Shown: positions 8,714 through 18,146 of the stretch, piece by piece
Position numbering within the stretch: the stretch's first letter is position 1
How the letters are laid out: each line of letters begins with the position of its first letter
Assembly (NCBI RefSeq): GCF_012027555.1
Contig: NZ_SNUQ01000002.1
Coordinates: 248,001-312,000, forward strand
Reading direction: 5' to 3'
From: Thermococcus sp. CX2
GTDB taxonomy: Archaea > Methanobacteriota_B > Thermococci > Thermococcales > Thermococcaceae
Length of the DNA stretch: 64,000 nt
Made by a program: the position numbers and the translations under genes
The notes under the pieces: model-generated
Seen by the model: only the letters and a program-made list of their open reading frames with translations
What the model was told of the DNA's origin: nothing
Databases searched by the model: none

Positions 8714-9652
8714 ATGATGGAGATTCCAGAGAACGTTAAGAAGAGGTTGAGCATACCCGCGGAAGAGCACTTCTACGCGGGCCACACCGCCTGCCAGGGC
8801 TGTGGTGCTTCACTCGGCCTTAGGTACGTCCTCAAGGCCTACGGAAAGAAGACAATATTCGCGATCCCCGCATGCTGTTCAACCATCATCGCTGGCCCCT
8901 GGCCATACTCCGCCCTCAACGCCAACCTGTTCCACACCGCGTTCGAGACCACTGGTGCAGTCATAGGCGGTATCGAGGCCGCTCTGAAGGCCAAGGGCTA
9001 CAAGGTCAAGGGTGAGGACGGAATAATGGTCGTCGGCTGGGCCGGTGACGGTGGAACGGCCGACATAGGCCTTCAGGCGTTGAGCGGCTTCCTCGAGAGG
9101 GGGCACGACGCGGTCTACATCATGTACGATAACGAGGCTTACATGAACACCGGAATCCAGAGGTCAAGTTCAACCCCATACGGAGCCTGGACCACCAACA
9201 CCCCAGGCGGAAAGATGCACTTCTTGGAAAAGAGGAACAAGAAGAAGGTCATTGACATCGTCATAGCCCATGATATACCCTATGCGGCAACGGCCAGCGT
9301 CGCCTACCCAGAGGACTTCATAAGGAAGCTCAAGAAGGCTCAGAAGATACCGGGACCAAGCTTCATCCAGCTCTTCGCGCCGTGTCCAACCGGCTGGCGC
9401 TCACCGACCGACAAGAGCATCGAGCTGGCCAGGCTGGCGGTTCAGACCGCTTACTTCCCGCTCTTCGAGTACGAGAACGGCAAGTACAAGATCAACATGC
9501 CGAGCACCAAGAAGGAGCCCAAGCCGATAGAGGAGTTCCTCAAGCTCCAGGGCAGATTCAAGTACATGACCAAGGAGGACGTTGAGATCCTCCAGCAGTG
9601 GGTGCTCCACGAGTGGGAGAAGCTCAAGAAGCTCGCCGAGGTCTTCGGCTGA
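8714..9652 (+). CDS. vorB: 2-ketoisovalerate ferredoxin oxidoreductase, beta subunit
   Basis: The thiamine-pyrophosphate subunit, about 312 residues. The TPP motif begins [18 protein letters not shown] and runs to [10 protein letters not shown]. Cysteines for the internal [4Fe-4S] cluster are in HTACQGCGAS, the CC pair of IPACCST, and APCPTGW. The start is ATG 8714 or 8717, after the GAGGTGA that also holds the vorA stop. A 67-base stretch (9131-9197) is identical to porB, far above the similarity of the rest of the two genes. Confidence 0.95.
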   Translation: MMEIPENVKKRLSIPAEEHFYAGHTACQGCGASLGLRYVLKAYGKKTIFAIPACCSTIIAGPWPYSALNANLFHTAFETTGAVIGGIEAALKAKGYKVKGEDGIMVVGWAGDGGTADIGLQALSGFLERGHDAVYIMYDNEAYMNTGIQRSSSTPYGAWTTNTPGGKMHFLEKRNKKKVIDIVIAHDIPYAATASVAYPEDFIRKLKKAQKIPGPSFIQLFAPCPTGWRSPTDKSIELARLAVQTAYFPLFEYENGKYKINMPSTKKEPKPIEEFLKLQGRFKYMTKEDVEILQQWVLHEWEKLKKLAEVFG

Positions 9653-9714
9653 GCTTTCCATCTTTACCCTAAAGGTTTAAGTGTCAAGTTGACAACTCAC
9701 CCGAGGTGATATAC

Positions 9715-10032
9715 ATGGCCGAGAGTCCGTTTAAGGCCGACATTGAGAGGGTTCAGAAGGAGTATAGCGAAAAGATGACCCCGGGAGCAATTGTTTACCT
9801 CCCGGGAAGTAGCGTCGTGAACAAGACCGGAAGCTGGAGAGTTTTCATGCCAGAGTTCAACAGGGACAAGTGCGTTAGGTGCTACCTCTGCTACACCTAC
9901 TGTCCAGAGCCAGCCATCTACCTCGACGAGGAGAACTACCCGGTCTTCGACTACGACTATTGTAAGGGTTGCGGAGTCTGTGCTAACGAGTGCCCGACCA
10001 AGGCTATAGTTATGGTTAGGGAAACTAAGTGA
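9715..10032 (+). CDS. porD: pyruvate ferredoxin oxidoreductase, delta (ferredoxin-like) subunit
   Basis: A 105-residue polyferredoxin subunit with two [4Fe-4S] motifs, CVRCYLCYTYCP and CKGCGVCANECP. It hands electrons from POR to ferredoxin. ATG 9715 is preceded by GAGGTGA; the GTG at 9706 lies within that site. It is paralogous to vorD, with an N-terminal extension of different sequence (MAESPFKADIERV). The 62-base gap after vorB contains a TTTAAG element that may be an internal promoter. Confidence 0.95.
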   Translation: MAESPFKADIERVQKEYSEKMTPGAIVYLPGSSVVNKTGSWRVFMPEFNRDKCVRCYLCYTYCPEPAIYLDEENYPVFDYDYCKGCGVCANECPTKAIVMVRETK

Positions 10033-10042
10033 GGTGGTGGAA

Positions 10043-11227
10043 ATGCCGATTAAGAAGGTTATGAAGGCTAACGAGGCTGCCGCCTGGGCGGCCAAACTCG
10101 CCAAGCCGAAGGTTATCGCAGCGTTCCCAATTACGCCCTCGACTCTCGTCCCCGAGAAGATAAGTGAGTTCGTAGCGGACGGAGAGCTTGACGCAGAGTT
10201 CATCAAGGTCGAGAGCGAGCACTCAGCGATTTCTGCCTGTGTCGGTGCTTCAGCGGCAGGCGTTAGGACCTTCACCGCGACCGCTTCCCAGGGTCTCGCC
10301 CTGATGCACGAGATACTCTTCATCGCCGCGGGAATGAGGCTCCCGATAGTTATAGCTATTGGTAACAGAGCCCTGAGCGCCCCGATCAACATCTGGAACG
10401 ACTGGCAGGACACCATCAGCGAGCGCGACACCGGCTGGCTCCAGTTCTACGCCGAGAACAACCAGGAGGCCCTTGACCTTATCCTGATAGCATTCAAGGT
10501 TGCCGAGGACGAGAGGGTTCTCCTTCCAGCCATGGTCGGCTTCGACGCGTTCATCCTGACCCACACCGTCGAGCCGGTTGAGATTCCAGACCAGGAGCTC
10601 GTCGACGAGTTCCTCGGCGAGTATGTGCCAAAGCACGCCTACCTCGACCCGGCCAAGCCGATAACCCAGGGTGCACTCGGATTCCCGGCCCACTACATGG
10701 AGGCCCGCTACGGCGTCTGGGAAGCCAACGAGGCCGCGAAGAAGGTCATTGATGAGGCCTTCGCTGAGTTCGAGAAGAAGTTCGGAAGGAAGTACCAGAA
10801 GATTGAGGAGTACAGGACCGAAGATGCTGACATAATCTTCGTCACCATGGGCTCCCTCGCCGGAACCCTCAAGGAGTACGTTGACCACCTCAGAGAAAAG
10901 GGCCTCAAGGTCGGTGCTGCGAAGGTCACCGTTTACAGGCCGTTCCCGGTTGAGGAGGTCAGGGAGCTCGCAAAGAAGGCGAAGGTTCTCGCACTGCTCG
11001 AGAAGAACGTAACCTTCAGCGTCGGTGGAGCCCTCTTCCAGGACTTCAGCAGGGCGCTGATAAACGAGAGCGAGAAGCCGAAGATAGTTGACTTCATCCT
11101 CGGCCTTGGAGGCAGGGACGTCACCTTCAAGGACCTCGACGAGGCTCTGGCTATAGCGCAGAAGGCCCTCAACGGGGAGAAGGTTGAGGAAGTCAACTGG
11201 ATCGGCCTGAGGAAGGAGATTCTGTGA
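10043..11227 (+). CDS. porA: pyruvate ferredoxin oxidoreductase, alpha subunit
   Basis: A 394-residue partner of porB, porD and porG in converting pyruvate and CoA to acetyl-CoA with ferredoxin reduction. It has [53 protein letters not shown] and [12 protein letters not shown], all as in vorA. The start ATG 10043 follows GAGGTGG. Acetyl-CoA from this enzyme feeds energy conservation. Confidence 0.95.
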   Translation: MPIKKVMKANEAAAWAAKLAKPKVIAAFPITPSTLVPEKISEFVADGELDAEFIKVESEHSAISACVGASAAGVRTFTATASQGLALMHEILFIAAGMRLPIVIAIGNRALSAPINIWNDWQDTISERDTGWLQFYAENNQEALDLILIAFKVAEDERVLLPAMVGFDAFILTHTVEPVEIPDQELVDEFLGEYVPKHAYLDPAKPITQGALGFPAHYMEARYGVWEANEAAKKVIDEAFAEFEKKFGRKYQKIEEYRTEDADIIFVTMGSLAGTLKEYVDHLREKGLKVGAAKVTVYRPFPVEEVRELAKKAKVLALLEKNVTFSVGGALFQDFSRALINESEKPKIVDFILGLGGRDVTFKDLDEALAIAQKALNGEKVEEVNWIGLRKEIL

Positions 11228-11237
11228 GGTGATGAAG

Positions 11238-12233
11238 ATGGCAGTTAGAAAGCCCCCCGTTACCACTCGCGAGTACTGGGCACCGGGTCACGCCGCCTGT
11301 GCTGGATGTGGATGTGCGACTGCTTTAAGGCTCGCCACTAAGGCCTTCAGCGAGGCCATGGAGGAGAAGTATGGGGACCCGGACGCCTTCGCGATAGCGC
11401 ACGCTACTGGATGTATGGAGGTCGTTTCGGCGGTCTTCCCGTACACCGCCTGGAAGGCCCCGTGGATTCACGTCGCCTTCGAGAACGCCGCTGCCGTTGC
11501 CAGCGGTATTGAAGCTGCTTGGAAGAAGCTCGGCAGGAAGGGCAAGATTCTCGCCATCGGTGGAGACGGTGGAACGGCAGACATCGGTATGCAGGCCCTC
11601 TCGGGAATGCTCGAGCGCTGGCACAACGTCGTCTACCTGATGTACGACAACGAGGCTTACATGAACACCGGAATCCAGAGGTCAAGTTCAACCCCATACG
11701 GAGCCTGGACCACCACTTCACCGCCGGGCAAGTACTCCATCGGTGAGGACAAGCCCAAGAAGTGGGTCGCCCTTATTGCTGCAGCCCACCAGATTCCGTA
11801 CGTTGCCACTGCAAGCATAGGCAACCCCTTCGACTTCATCAGGAAGATGAAGAAGGCCGCCAAGGTCGACGGCCCGGCCTTCGTCCAGGTCCAGTGTACC
11901 TGCCCGACCGGCTGGAAGAGCCCGCTTGAGAAGGGTGTCGAGATCGCCAGGCTCGCCATTGAGACCGGTGTCTGGCCGCTCTTCGAGATCGAGAACGGCG
12001 ACATCTGGAACATCAAGATACAGGCCCCAGGTGGAGGCGCCAAGGTCAAGCGCGAGGGCGGCAGGGTCGTTGCCATCGAGTTCAAGAAGCCCATCGAGGA
12101 GTACCTCAAGCTCCAGGGCAGGTTCAAGCACCTCTTCAAGCAGCCAGAAGCAATCGACCAGCTCCGCGAGCAGATCAAGGCTATGTGGAAGGTCCTCGGC
12201 GTTGAGGTTACCCTGCCCAAGCCGGGGGAGTGA
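11238..12233 (+). CDS. porB: pyruvate ferredoxin oxidoreductase, beta subunit
   Basis: The thiamine-pyrophosphate subunit of POR, 331 residues. It shows the cluster cysteines [17 protein letters not shown] and CTCPTGW, and the TPP motif [16 protein letters not shown] through [17 protein letters not shown] precedes ATG 11238; an in-frame ATG at 11232 is possible. It ends the cluster with the C-terminus [13 protein letters not shown] decayed second copy of its 3' end lies 2.5 kb downstream, and bases 11649-11715 match vorB exactly. Confidence 0.95.
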   Translation: MAVRKPPVTTREYWAPGHAACAGCGCATALRLATKAFSEAMEEKYGDPDAFAIAHATGCMEVVSAVFPYTAWKAPWIHVAFENAAAVASGIEAAWKKLGRKGKILAIGGDGGTADIGMQALSGMLERWHNVVYLMYDNEAYMNTGIQRSSSTPYGAWTTTSPPGKYSIGEDKPKKWVALIAAAHQIPYVATASIGNPFDFIRKMKKAAKVDGPAFVQVQCTCPTGWKSPLEKGVEIARLAIETGVWPLFEIENGDIWNIKIQAPGGGAKVKREGGRVVAIEFKKPIEEYLKLQGRFKHLFKQPEAIDQLREQIKAMWKVLGVEVTLPKPGE

Positions 12234-12239
12234 ACCCCC

Positions 12240-12253
12240 TACTTTTCTTTTCC
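12240..12253 (+). terminator. T-rich terminator of the POR/VOR cluster
   Basis: ACTTTTCTTTTCC lies a few bases after the porB stop. Short T-tracts of this kind terminate archaeal RNA polymerase. No hairpin precedes it. Confidence 0.45.
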
Positions 12254-12715
12254 ACTTCGCCACATTCAAAGGTGAACCAAAGTCCTTTTGTCAATCTTCT
12301 GCCTTTTGAGGATATCAGTAAGAGTTCTGCGGTCGAAGAGAGCCTCGACCTCGTGCACGTTCTGATCCTCATTGACTTGAATTGAAGGGAAGTAAAGCCA
12401 GTGGAGCAGATAGGGAGGCCTCAGAGATTGTCCAAATGCTATCATGAACACATTCCGGATAGCGTTGTCTATTCTTCAGCCCTCCCCTCGCGTTTGACAT
12501 ATTCTTGTTAAACAATCAGCCCAAATAACTAAAAGTTTGCCAGATTTTCTGAAAAACACTCCAGACCCCACCGGGATTAGTGAATCTTCCCACCCACAGG
12601 CCCCACACATGCAGAACCCCCTGTTCCCGGTTTTTTCGTTAATTGACGATTATCATTTTGACAATAGCCGTAAGAAATTTAAGGCAATCTAATTCCGAGA
12701 AAGTCGGTGATTCCT
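12254..12715. other. intergenic region between porB and the acetyl-CoA synthetase gene
   Basis: About 460 bases without a convincing intact gene. It holds one minus-strand frame listed separately and, at the right end, a TATA-like AAGAAATTTAAGG at about 12671 that should serve the synthetase gene. The stretch is AT-richer than its neighbours. Confidence 0.5.
12266..12451 (-). pseudogene. unrecognised 61-codon frame, possible gene remnant
   Basis: A minus-strand frame starting MFMIAFGQSLRPPYLLHWLY and ending in a basic helix (RTLTDILKRQKIDKRTLVHL). I do not recognise it, and it has no clear ribosome site. Its position between porB and a gene followed by a porB remnant makes a leftover of a past rearrangement plausible. 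It could equally be a chance frame. Confidence 0.2.
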
Positions 12716-14656
12716 ATGCAGGTCGGAGAAGGGTTTCTCCAGGAGAGGTACATTCCAATGCAGCATTTCAATGAGCTCCACAGAAGGTCGATAGAGAACT
12801 TGGAGGAGTTTTGGGCAGAGCAAGCGAAGGTTCTCGACTGGTTCAAGACATGGGACAAAGTCCTGGACGACTCCAAAGCACCGTTTTTCAGATGGTTCGT
12901 CGGCGGCGAGCTGAACGCCTCCTACAACGCCCTCGATAGGCACATAAAAGCCGGAAGAAGGAACAGGGCCGCGATAATCTGGGAGAGCGAATCCGGTGAA
13001 ACGAGAACGCTGACGTACTACGAGCTCTACAGGGAAGTTAACCGCTTCGCCTCGGTTCTGAGGAACCTCGGGGTCAACAAGGGAGATAGGATAGTCATCT
13101 ACATGCCCCTAATTCCCGAGGTAGTCATAGCCATGCTAGCGAGCGCGAGAATTGGAGCCATCCACAGCGTCGTCTTCAGTGGCTTTTCCGCCGAGGCTCT
13201 GGCGACGAGGATAAACGATGCCAAAGCCAAGGTCGTCATCACGGCTGACTACCTCTACCGCCGCGGAAAAGCCCTAAACCTAAAGGAGATCGTCGATAAA
13301 GCCCTCCTTGAGACGCCGAGCGTGGAGAGCGTTGTTGTCCTAAAGAGGGGCGAAAACGGTGTCAACATGGTGGAGGGAAGGGACTACTACTGGCACAACC
13401 TTCTCGAAGGCGCCGAGAGGTACGTCGAGCCCGTTCATGTTGAGTCCAATCATCCGCTATTCATACTTTACACGAGCGGAACCACGGGTACGCCGAAGGG
13501 AATAGTCCACTCCACCGGTGGCTACCTCGTCTACGTGGCCAAGACCATGGAATGGGCGTGGAAAATTAGGAATGACGACCTGTTCTGGAATACTGCAGAT
13601 GTTGGCTGGATAACCGGCCACAGCTACCTCGTCTACGGCCCTCTGACCCTTGGATTAACGGTTATGATGTACGAGGGCGCCCTGAACTATCCGAAACCCG
13701 ACAGGCCGTGGGAGATAATCGAGAAGCACGGCGTTACGATATTCTACACAGCACCGACGGCCATAAGGATGCTCATGCGATACGGGGATGAGTGGGTGAA
13801 GAAGCACGACCTTTCAAGCCTCCGCCTCCTCGGCTCCGTGGGTGAGCCGATAAACCCCAGGGCCTGGAAGTGGTACTACGAAGTTGTTGGCGGCAGGAGG
13901 TGTCCGATAATAGACACCTGGTGGCAGACTGAGACCGGTGGCTACATGATATACCCCTCGGCAGGGATACAACTTCCTCCGCTAAAGCCGGGCTCGGCAA
14001 CCTTCCCCGGCCTTGGGGTTGACGCGGACGTTTTCAGGCAGGACGGAAGTCAGGCTGGGCCCAACGAGAGGGGATTGCTCGTCATCAAAAAGCCCTGGCC
14101 CGGAATGCTCTTAGGTATATGGGGCAATGACGAAAGGTACATCAGGACATACTGGAAGCGCTTCAGCAGGCCGGAGGAGGGAGTGTGGATCTACTATCCG
14201 GCCGATTACGCAATGAAGGATGAGGACGGCTACTTCTGGATATTCGGCAGAGCCGATGAGGTGCTCAACGTCTCCGGCCACAGACTCGGAACGGCTGAGA
14301 TAGAGCACGCCCTTGTTCTCCATCCGGCAGTGGCAGAGGCTGCCGTAATAGGCAGACCCAACGAGGTCAAAGGTGAAGTTCCCGTTGCTTTCGTCATACT
14401 CAAAGAAGGCTATATCCCCAACGAGAGGCTCAAGCTCGAGCTGATCAACTATGTCAGAGAAACCCTCGGCCCGATAGCGGCCCCAGCTGAGGTCTTCTTC
14501 GTCAATAAGCTCCCGAAGACGAGGAGCGGCAAGATCATGAGGCGCGTCCTCAAGGCCCTTTCAACGGACAAGAGCCTAGGCGACCTCTCGACGCTGGAGG
14601 ACGAAGCGAGCGTTGATGAAATAAAGGCAGCCCTAGAAGGCTTTGAAATGAGGTGA
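12716..14656 (+). CDS. acsA: acetyl-CoA synthetase, AMP-forming
   Basis: A member of the ANL superfamily that activates acetate (or a similar short acid) to acyl-CoA with ATP giving AMP and PPi. It has 646 residues, the usual length. Motifs include the nucleotide loop [22 protein letters not shown], the hinge [20 protein letters not shown], and the catalytic lysine in [15 protein letters not shown] near the C-terminus. ATG 12716 follows GGTGAT. Thermococcales normally make ATP from acetyl-CoA with the ADP-forming enzyme, so this would work in the uptake direction. It may be an acquired gene, given the rearranged flanks. Confidence 0.93.
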   Translation: MQVGEGFLQERYIPMQHFNELHRRSIENLEEFWAEQAKVLDWFKTWDKVLDDSKAPFFRWFVGGELNASYNALDRHIKAGRRNRAAIIWESESGETRTLTYYELYREVNRFASVLRNLGVNKGDRIVIYMPLIPEVVIAMLASARIGAIHSVVFSGFSAEALATRINDAKAKVVITADYLYRRGKALNLKEIVDKALLETPSVESVVVLKRGENGVNMVEGRDYYWHNLLEGAERYVEPVHVESNHPLFILYTSGTTGTPKGIVHSTGGYLVYVAKTMEWAWKIRNDDLFWNTADVGWITGHSYLVYGPLTLGLTVMMYEGALNYPKPDRPWEIIEKHGVTIFYTAPTAIRMLMRYGDEWVKKHDLSSLRLLGSVGEPINPRAWKWYYEVVGGRRCPIIDTWWQTETGGYMIYPSAGIQLPPLKPGSATFPGLGVDADVFRQDGSQAGPNERGLLVIKKPWPGMLLGIWGNDERYIRTYWKRFSRPEEGVWIYYPADYAMKDEDGYFWIFGRADEVLNVSGHRLGTAEIEHALVLHPAVAEAAVIGRPNEVKGEVPVAFVILKEGYIPNERLKLELINYVRETLGPIAAPAEVFFVNKLPKTRSGKIMRRVLKALSTDKSLGDLSTLEDEASVDEIKAALEGFEMR

Positions 14657-14708
14657 AGCTTTGACTTCAGTTTTTATCTTTTCTGAAGACGATGTCTAGA
14701 TAGCCTGA

Positions 14709-14847
14709 CTTGCCATCGAGGCCAATGCCCGGCCGCTCCACCAAGATCAATCTTCGAGCAGCCAGAGGCTATTGACCAGCCCACGAGCAGATAAAGGCCA
14801 TGTGGAAGGTTCTCGGTGCTGATGCCCTCCTCCCCAAGCCGGGATAG
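14709..14847 (+). pseudogene. decayed duplicate of the porB 3' end
   Basis: Two pieces align with porB. Bases 14709-14750 match porB from 11952 ([14 protein letters not shown] in porB), although the match weakens after the GGCCGCTC. Bases 14751-14847 match porB 12133-12233 after an internal loss of roughly 140 bases. The second piece reads FEQPEAIDQ, then after a one-base deletion [20 protein letters not shown] and a stop, against [22 protein letters not shown] in porB. Many differences are silent, so this was once a coding copy. With the true porB it brackets the acetyl-CoA synthetase gene. Confidence 0.88.
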
Positions 14848-14987
14848 TGATTTTCTCCCTCTCTGGCCGTCACTCCGTCAGCCTGCACTTCAGACTGCTG
14901 TCTATTCCACAAAAATGCCCAATAGGGGTCTCTTTATGACAAAACTTTTAAGCCCTTAGGCAGACCTAACTTCGGAGGTGGTTAAAA

Positions 14988-15899
14988 ATGACTATCAAGA
15001 CTCCCCCCACCCTGAACATAGCAGGATTGGGCGCTGACCCACTCACCCAGAGGATAAACGAGAAGCAGAAAAAGTGGAAGTACAAGATAGCCGTCCTCAG
15101 CGGTAAGGGAGGCGTTGGGAAGAGTACCGTCGCGGTGAACCTCGCCGCTGCCCTTGCAAAGAAGGGTTACTTCGTCGGAATCCTCGACGCGGACATACAC
15201 GGGCCGAACGTGGCAAAGATGCTCGGTGTCGAGAAGGCCGACGTCCTCGCTGAGAGGATGGAAGACGGCAGGTTCGAGATGATTCCACCGATGAACGACT
15301 TCCTTGGCCAGACTACACCGATAAAGGTTATGAGCATGGGCTTTCTCGTTCCCGAGGATCAGCCGATCATCTGGCGTGGGGCCCTCGTCACGAAGGCCAT
15401 AAAGCAGCTCTTCGGCGACGTCAAGTGGGGCGAGCTGGACTTTATGATAATTGACTTCCCGCCGGGAACCGGCGACGAGATCCTCACCGTCACTCAGACC
15501 CTCCAGCTCGACGCGGCGATAATCGTCACGACTCCCCAGGAGGTTGCTCTCCTCGACACTGGCAAGGCCGTCAACATGATGAAGAGGATGGAAGTGCCCT
15601 ACATAGCCGTCGTCGAGAACATGAGCTACCTCATCTGCCCGCACTGCGGCAACAAGATCGACCTCTTCGGGGAAGGAGGTGGAGAAAAGCTCGCCCAGAA
15701 GGAGGGCGTTGACTTCCTCGGTAAGATACCCATTGACCTCAAGGCCAGGGAAGCGAGCGACGCAGGAATCCCGATAGTCCTCTACGAGGACACCATGGCT
15801 GCAAAGGCCTTCATGGAGATTGTCGACAAGCTCATAGCCAAGCTCGAGGAGATGAAGAAGGACGAGGAAGAGAGCACTGAGGAATCCAAGGAAGAGTAA
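14988..15899 (+). CDS. Mrp/Nbp35-family iron-sulfur cluster carrier ATPase
   Basis: A 303-residue P-loop ATPase of the ApbC/Nbp35 group, which delivers [4Fe-4S] clusters to apoproteins. The deviant Walker A SGKGGVGKST is at residues 38-47 with the signature lysine present. DIHGPNVAKMLG and DFPPGTGDE are typical. The cluster-binding CPHC pair is at Cys217 and Cys220. The C-terminus is a highly acidic tail. GGAGGTGG lies before the ATG, and ACTTTTAAG at about 14943 is a likely TATA box. The oxidoreductase complexes upstream would be natural clients. Confidence 0.93.
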   Translation: MTIKTPPTLNIAGLGADPLTQRINEKQKKWKYKIAVLSGKGGVGKSTVAVNLAAALAKKGYFVGILDADIHGPNVAKMLGVEKADVLAERMEDGRFEMIPPMNDFLGQTTPIKVMSMGFLVPEDQPIIWRGALVTKAIKQLFGDVKWGELDFMIIDFPPGTGDEILTVTQTLQLDAAIIVTTPQEVALLDTGKAVNMMKRMEVPYIAVVENMSYLICPHCGNKIDLFGEGGGEKLAQKEGVDFLGKIPIDLKAREASDAGIPIVLYEDTMAAKAFMEIVDKLIAKLEEMKKDEEESTEESKEE

Positions 15900-15927
15900 A
15901 ACCTTTAAGCCCTTTCTCCCTATTCTT

Positions 15928-15996
15928 CACCGCGGCCGAGGCCGGCGGGCGCCGTTGCCGTGAGGCCGCGCTGGACCTGGCTACATTAACTTTTTA
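15928..15996 (+). ncRNA. GC-rich structured RNA candidate, possibly H/ACA-like
   Basis: A sharply GC-rich block in an otherwise AT-rich gap. It folds as a long hairpin: lower stem CGCGGCC (15931-15937) with GGCCGCG (15964-15970), an internal loop of GA opposite GUGA that could form sheared G-A pairs like a kink-turn, then GGC/GCC and CGGC/GCCG below a GGGC loop. An ACA triplet follows at 15983-15985 and a T-run at 15990. CTTTAAG at 15903 lies about 24 bases before the hairpin, right for a TATA box. Family assignment is uncertain: I could not build a standard pseudouridylation pocket. Confidence 0.5.
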
Positions 15997-16029
15997 ACCA
16001 GACTTGGGTATTTCACTGGGAGGGATAGA

Positions 16030-17394
16030 ATGAAGCGCGCCCTCGTTCTCATGCTCATCATCCTACTCACCATTCCCTTCGTTTCTGGGGGTGAGCTGAC
16101 TTACTATCCCGACCAGAAGGCATTTCAGGCTTTTCTAAGCTCCAACGCCACTTACAGGGTGGTAGGAGGAAACGAGACGTGGGCCAAGGCATGGGCGTAT
16201 TACGTCGATGAAAAGCTCTCAACAGTGAAAGAAAGGGGAAACGAAACGCTCGTTCTCGTCGGGAACGTCTATAACAATCCCATGATAAAAGCATTCTGGC
16301 CCAAGACCGGCCTGCCGGAAAACGCCTCCCTTCTGCCTTCCGTCATCGTGCTCAACGGGACGGTTCTCATAACCGGCACGGAAGAGAACATCTATATGAC
16401 AGAAAGGGCATTCGAGGAGCTCTGGAATCCACCAGTGGAATCTCAGGTAAGCTTCGCAGTTCTGCTCGCTCTAATAGCCATCGTTTTCATGCTCGCCCTC
16501 AGAAAGGATAAAACCTACGCTGGCAGTTTCTACGCTCTGACCCTGTCCCTATTCGTACTGTGGTACCTCACGGCCCAGATCCCAAGAATGAGCGAAGTTT
16601 TCCTCCAATACTTCCTCCAGGGCCTTAAATTCGCAGTTGGGGGCTCACCGGATTCTCCCCTGGGAGCGATACTCGGCGGATTCTTTATGGTTGTAAGACC
16701 CATTGAGGAGAACCTCGTCTTCGCCCACTGGGTACTCATCCTTCTGCTCATATCTTTCTCCTTTTACATAGCACCGAAGCGCGCTCGGGAACTGGGATTC
16801 ATAGTCTTCGGCCTGAGCTTCGCCTCGCCGATGTTCAGGAACTACCTCCACCATCTCGACGGAACCACCCTCGGCTTGGCCTTCTTCTTAATCACGCTGG
16901 CGATAATAAGCAACATACCTTTCTCGCCCAACAAAGTGAAGGCCTTCCTCCAGACCCTCATACTCTCGACGTTCACCCTATTGACCCTGGCAATAAACCC
17001 ATACCTCGCCGCGATTCCGCTCCTCTTCGTCATGGTATTTCCCAAGAGGCACCTAAGAAACTATGCATACCTGCTCATGACCGGCGTTGGACTAGCGCTC
17101 CTATACGTCTACTTTGGCCTCCCAATTGGTGTGCCGAGGCACGTGAACCCCAACGGCTGGCGATACCTGGCGAGGTTCCTCCTGAACACGGCGCTAGCGA
17201 TTCTCGTCATAGTTTACGCGGTGATCTACAGAGAAAAAAGCACAAAGATGAGGGGCCAGACGCCCTTCCTGATGATGATGGCGGCAATTTACATCCCGCT
17301 AGCACTTTTTATTCCGGAGTTGCTGCCTTACTGCTTCATAATCCTTTCCTCACTCGTCGCGAGGATGATCTACATACTCACACTCCAAACTTGA
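16030..17394 (+). CDS. multi-pass membrane protein with signal peptide, function unknown
   Basis: 454 residues: a signal peptide (about 1-20, ending FVSGG), an extracytoplasmic domain to about residue 138 with several N-x-T/S sequons, then about nine hydrophobic segments. The soluble domain resembles an S-layer-associated or cell-wall-binding-2-like substrate domain only loosely. The start ATG has GGGAGGGAT upstream, and ACTTTTTAACC at 15988 could be its TATA box as well as the terminator of the RNA before it. The end overlaps the convergent DUF2110 gene by 17 bases. Confidence 0.75.
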   Translation: MKRALVLMLIILLTIPFVSGGELTYYPDQKAFQAFLSSNATYRVVGGNETWAKAWAYYVDEKLSTVKERGNETLVLVGNVYNNPMIKAFWPKTGLPENASLLPSVIVLNGTVLITGTEENIYMTERAFEELWNPPVESQVSFAVLLALIAIVFMLALRKDKTYAGSFYALTLSLFVLWYLTAQIPRMSEVFLQYFLQGLKFAVGGSPDSPLGAILGGFFMVVRPIEENLVFAHWVLILLLISFSFYIAPKRARELGFIVFGLSFASPMFRNYLHHLDGTTLGLAFFLITLAIISNIPFSPNKVKAFLQTLILSTFTLLTLAINPYLAAIPLLFVMVFPKRHLRNYAYLLMTGVGLALLYVYFGLPIGVPRHVNPNGWRYLARFLLNTALAILVIVYAVIYREKSTKMRGQTPFLMMMAAIYIPLALFIPELLPYCFIILSSLVARMIYILTLQT

Positions 17395-18121
17395 TGGCGC
17401 CTATGACCGCCCCTCTGAGGTGCGGGCCAATCTCCTTGATGATTCCCGGTGCTTGTGTTCCCTTCTTTAGTATTAGGAGTGTCTCCATCAGGCCCAGCTC
17501 TTCTATGCGCTTCACGTCCCTGCCGTGGCCCGTTGTTATGAGGGCCTTTTCAACGTTCTCGCTGATGGTTCCCGTTACGAAAAGCTTGTCATGACCGTCG
17601 CTCAGCCAGGACTTTATGCGCTTGAGCTGAGCATCGGTGAATGCCACTTCGACCTCCCTCGCGCCGAACTCGACGGTAGTAACAACGACCTCAATGGGCA
17701 GGTTGTCCACCCATCCGAACTTTCTGATCATCTCCCTGACGGGCATCTCACCAAAGGTTTCCTTGAGGTAATAGAGAGGAAGAAGCGCGTCCTTAGGCTT
17801 AGGGGAAAAAATTCCCATGTCAACGTAGGCGCCGTATCCGACCTTTCCAAGGTCTATGAACCTGCCGCGGTAAACTTCACCCTCTTTAACCGCACTCAGC
17901 CTGTAGGGAACTTCTCCGAATTCCTCGCGCACGAGGTTTGCCGATATTTCCTCATCTTCCCCGTTTAAACTGACCTTAACCCACTGCTTTTTGACAGCTG
18001 AAAGCTTCCACTCAACTTCTAAATCACCAAGGAGCGACTTAAGCTTCTTGTCTAGCTTGAGAAAGCCGCTCCTGTCCCCGTAAACCTTCTCCAGAATAAC
18101 TACTTCCTGCATCTCCACCAT
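17378..18121 (-). CDS. DUF2110 family protein
   Basis: A 247-residue conserved archaeal protein. The middle (about 75-110, GEVYRGRFIDLGKVGYGAYVDMGIFSP) reads like an S1/OB-fold segment, which suggests nucleic-acid binding. The C-terminal half is unassigned. The frame begins MVEMQEVVIL; the second ATG at 18112 is an alternative start. It lies 25 bases downstream of the TFE gene on the same strand and is probably cotranscribed with it, which favours a role in transcription or RNA handling by association only. Confidence 0.8.
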   Translation of the reverse strand: MVEMQEVVILEKVYGDRSGFLKLDKKLKSLLGDLEVEWKLSAVKKQWVKVSLNGEDEEISANLVREEFGEVPYRLSAVKEGEVYRGRFIDLGKVGYGAYVDMGIFSPKPKDALLPLYYLKETFGEMPVREMIRKFGWVDNLPIEVVVTTVEFGAREVEVAFTDAQLKRIKSWLSDGHDKLFVTGTISENVEKALITTGHGRDVKRIEELGLMETLLILKKGTQAPGIIKEIGPHLRGAVIGAIKFGV

Positions 18122-18146
18122 CCCCGAAGTTCATTAAAGGGACCAT

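Noticed and set aside
10250-11266. A 338-codon minus-strand frame across porA
   Set aside because: It is the antisense of porA, with no ribosome site and a leucine/valine-rich composition that mirrors GAG/GAC codons of the real gene. The same applies to the long antisense frames at 9697-10431, 35713-36525, 26836-27300 and 47613-48422.
12649-12668. TATCAT-like sequence upstream of the acetyl-CoA synthetase as a glycolytic operator
   Set aside because: The right half (CAATAG) does not resemble GTGATA.
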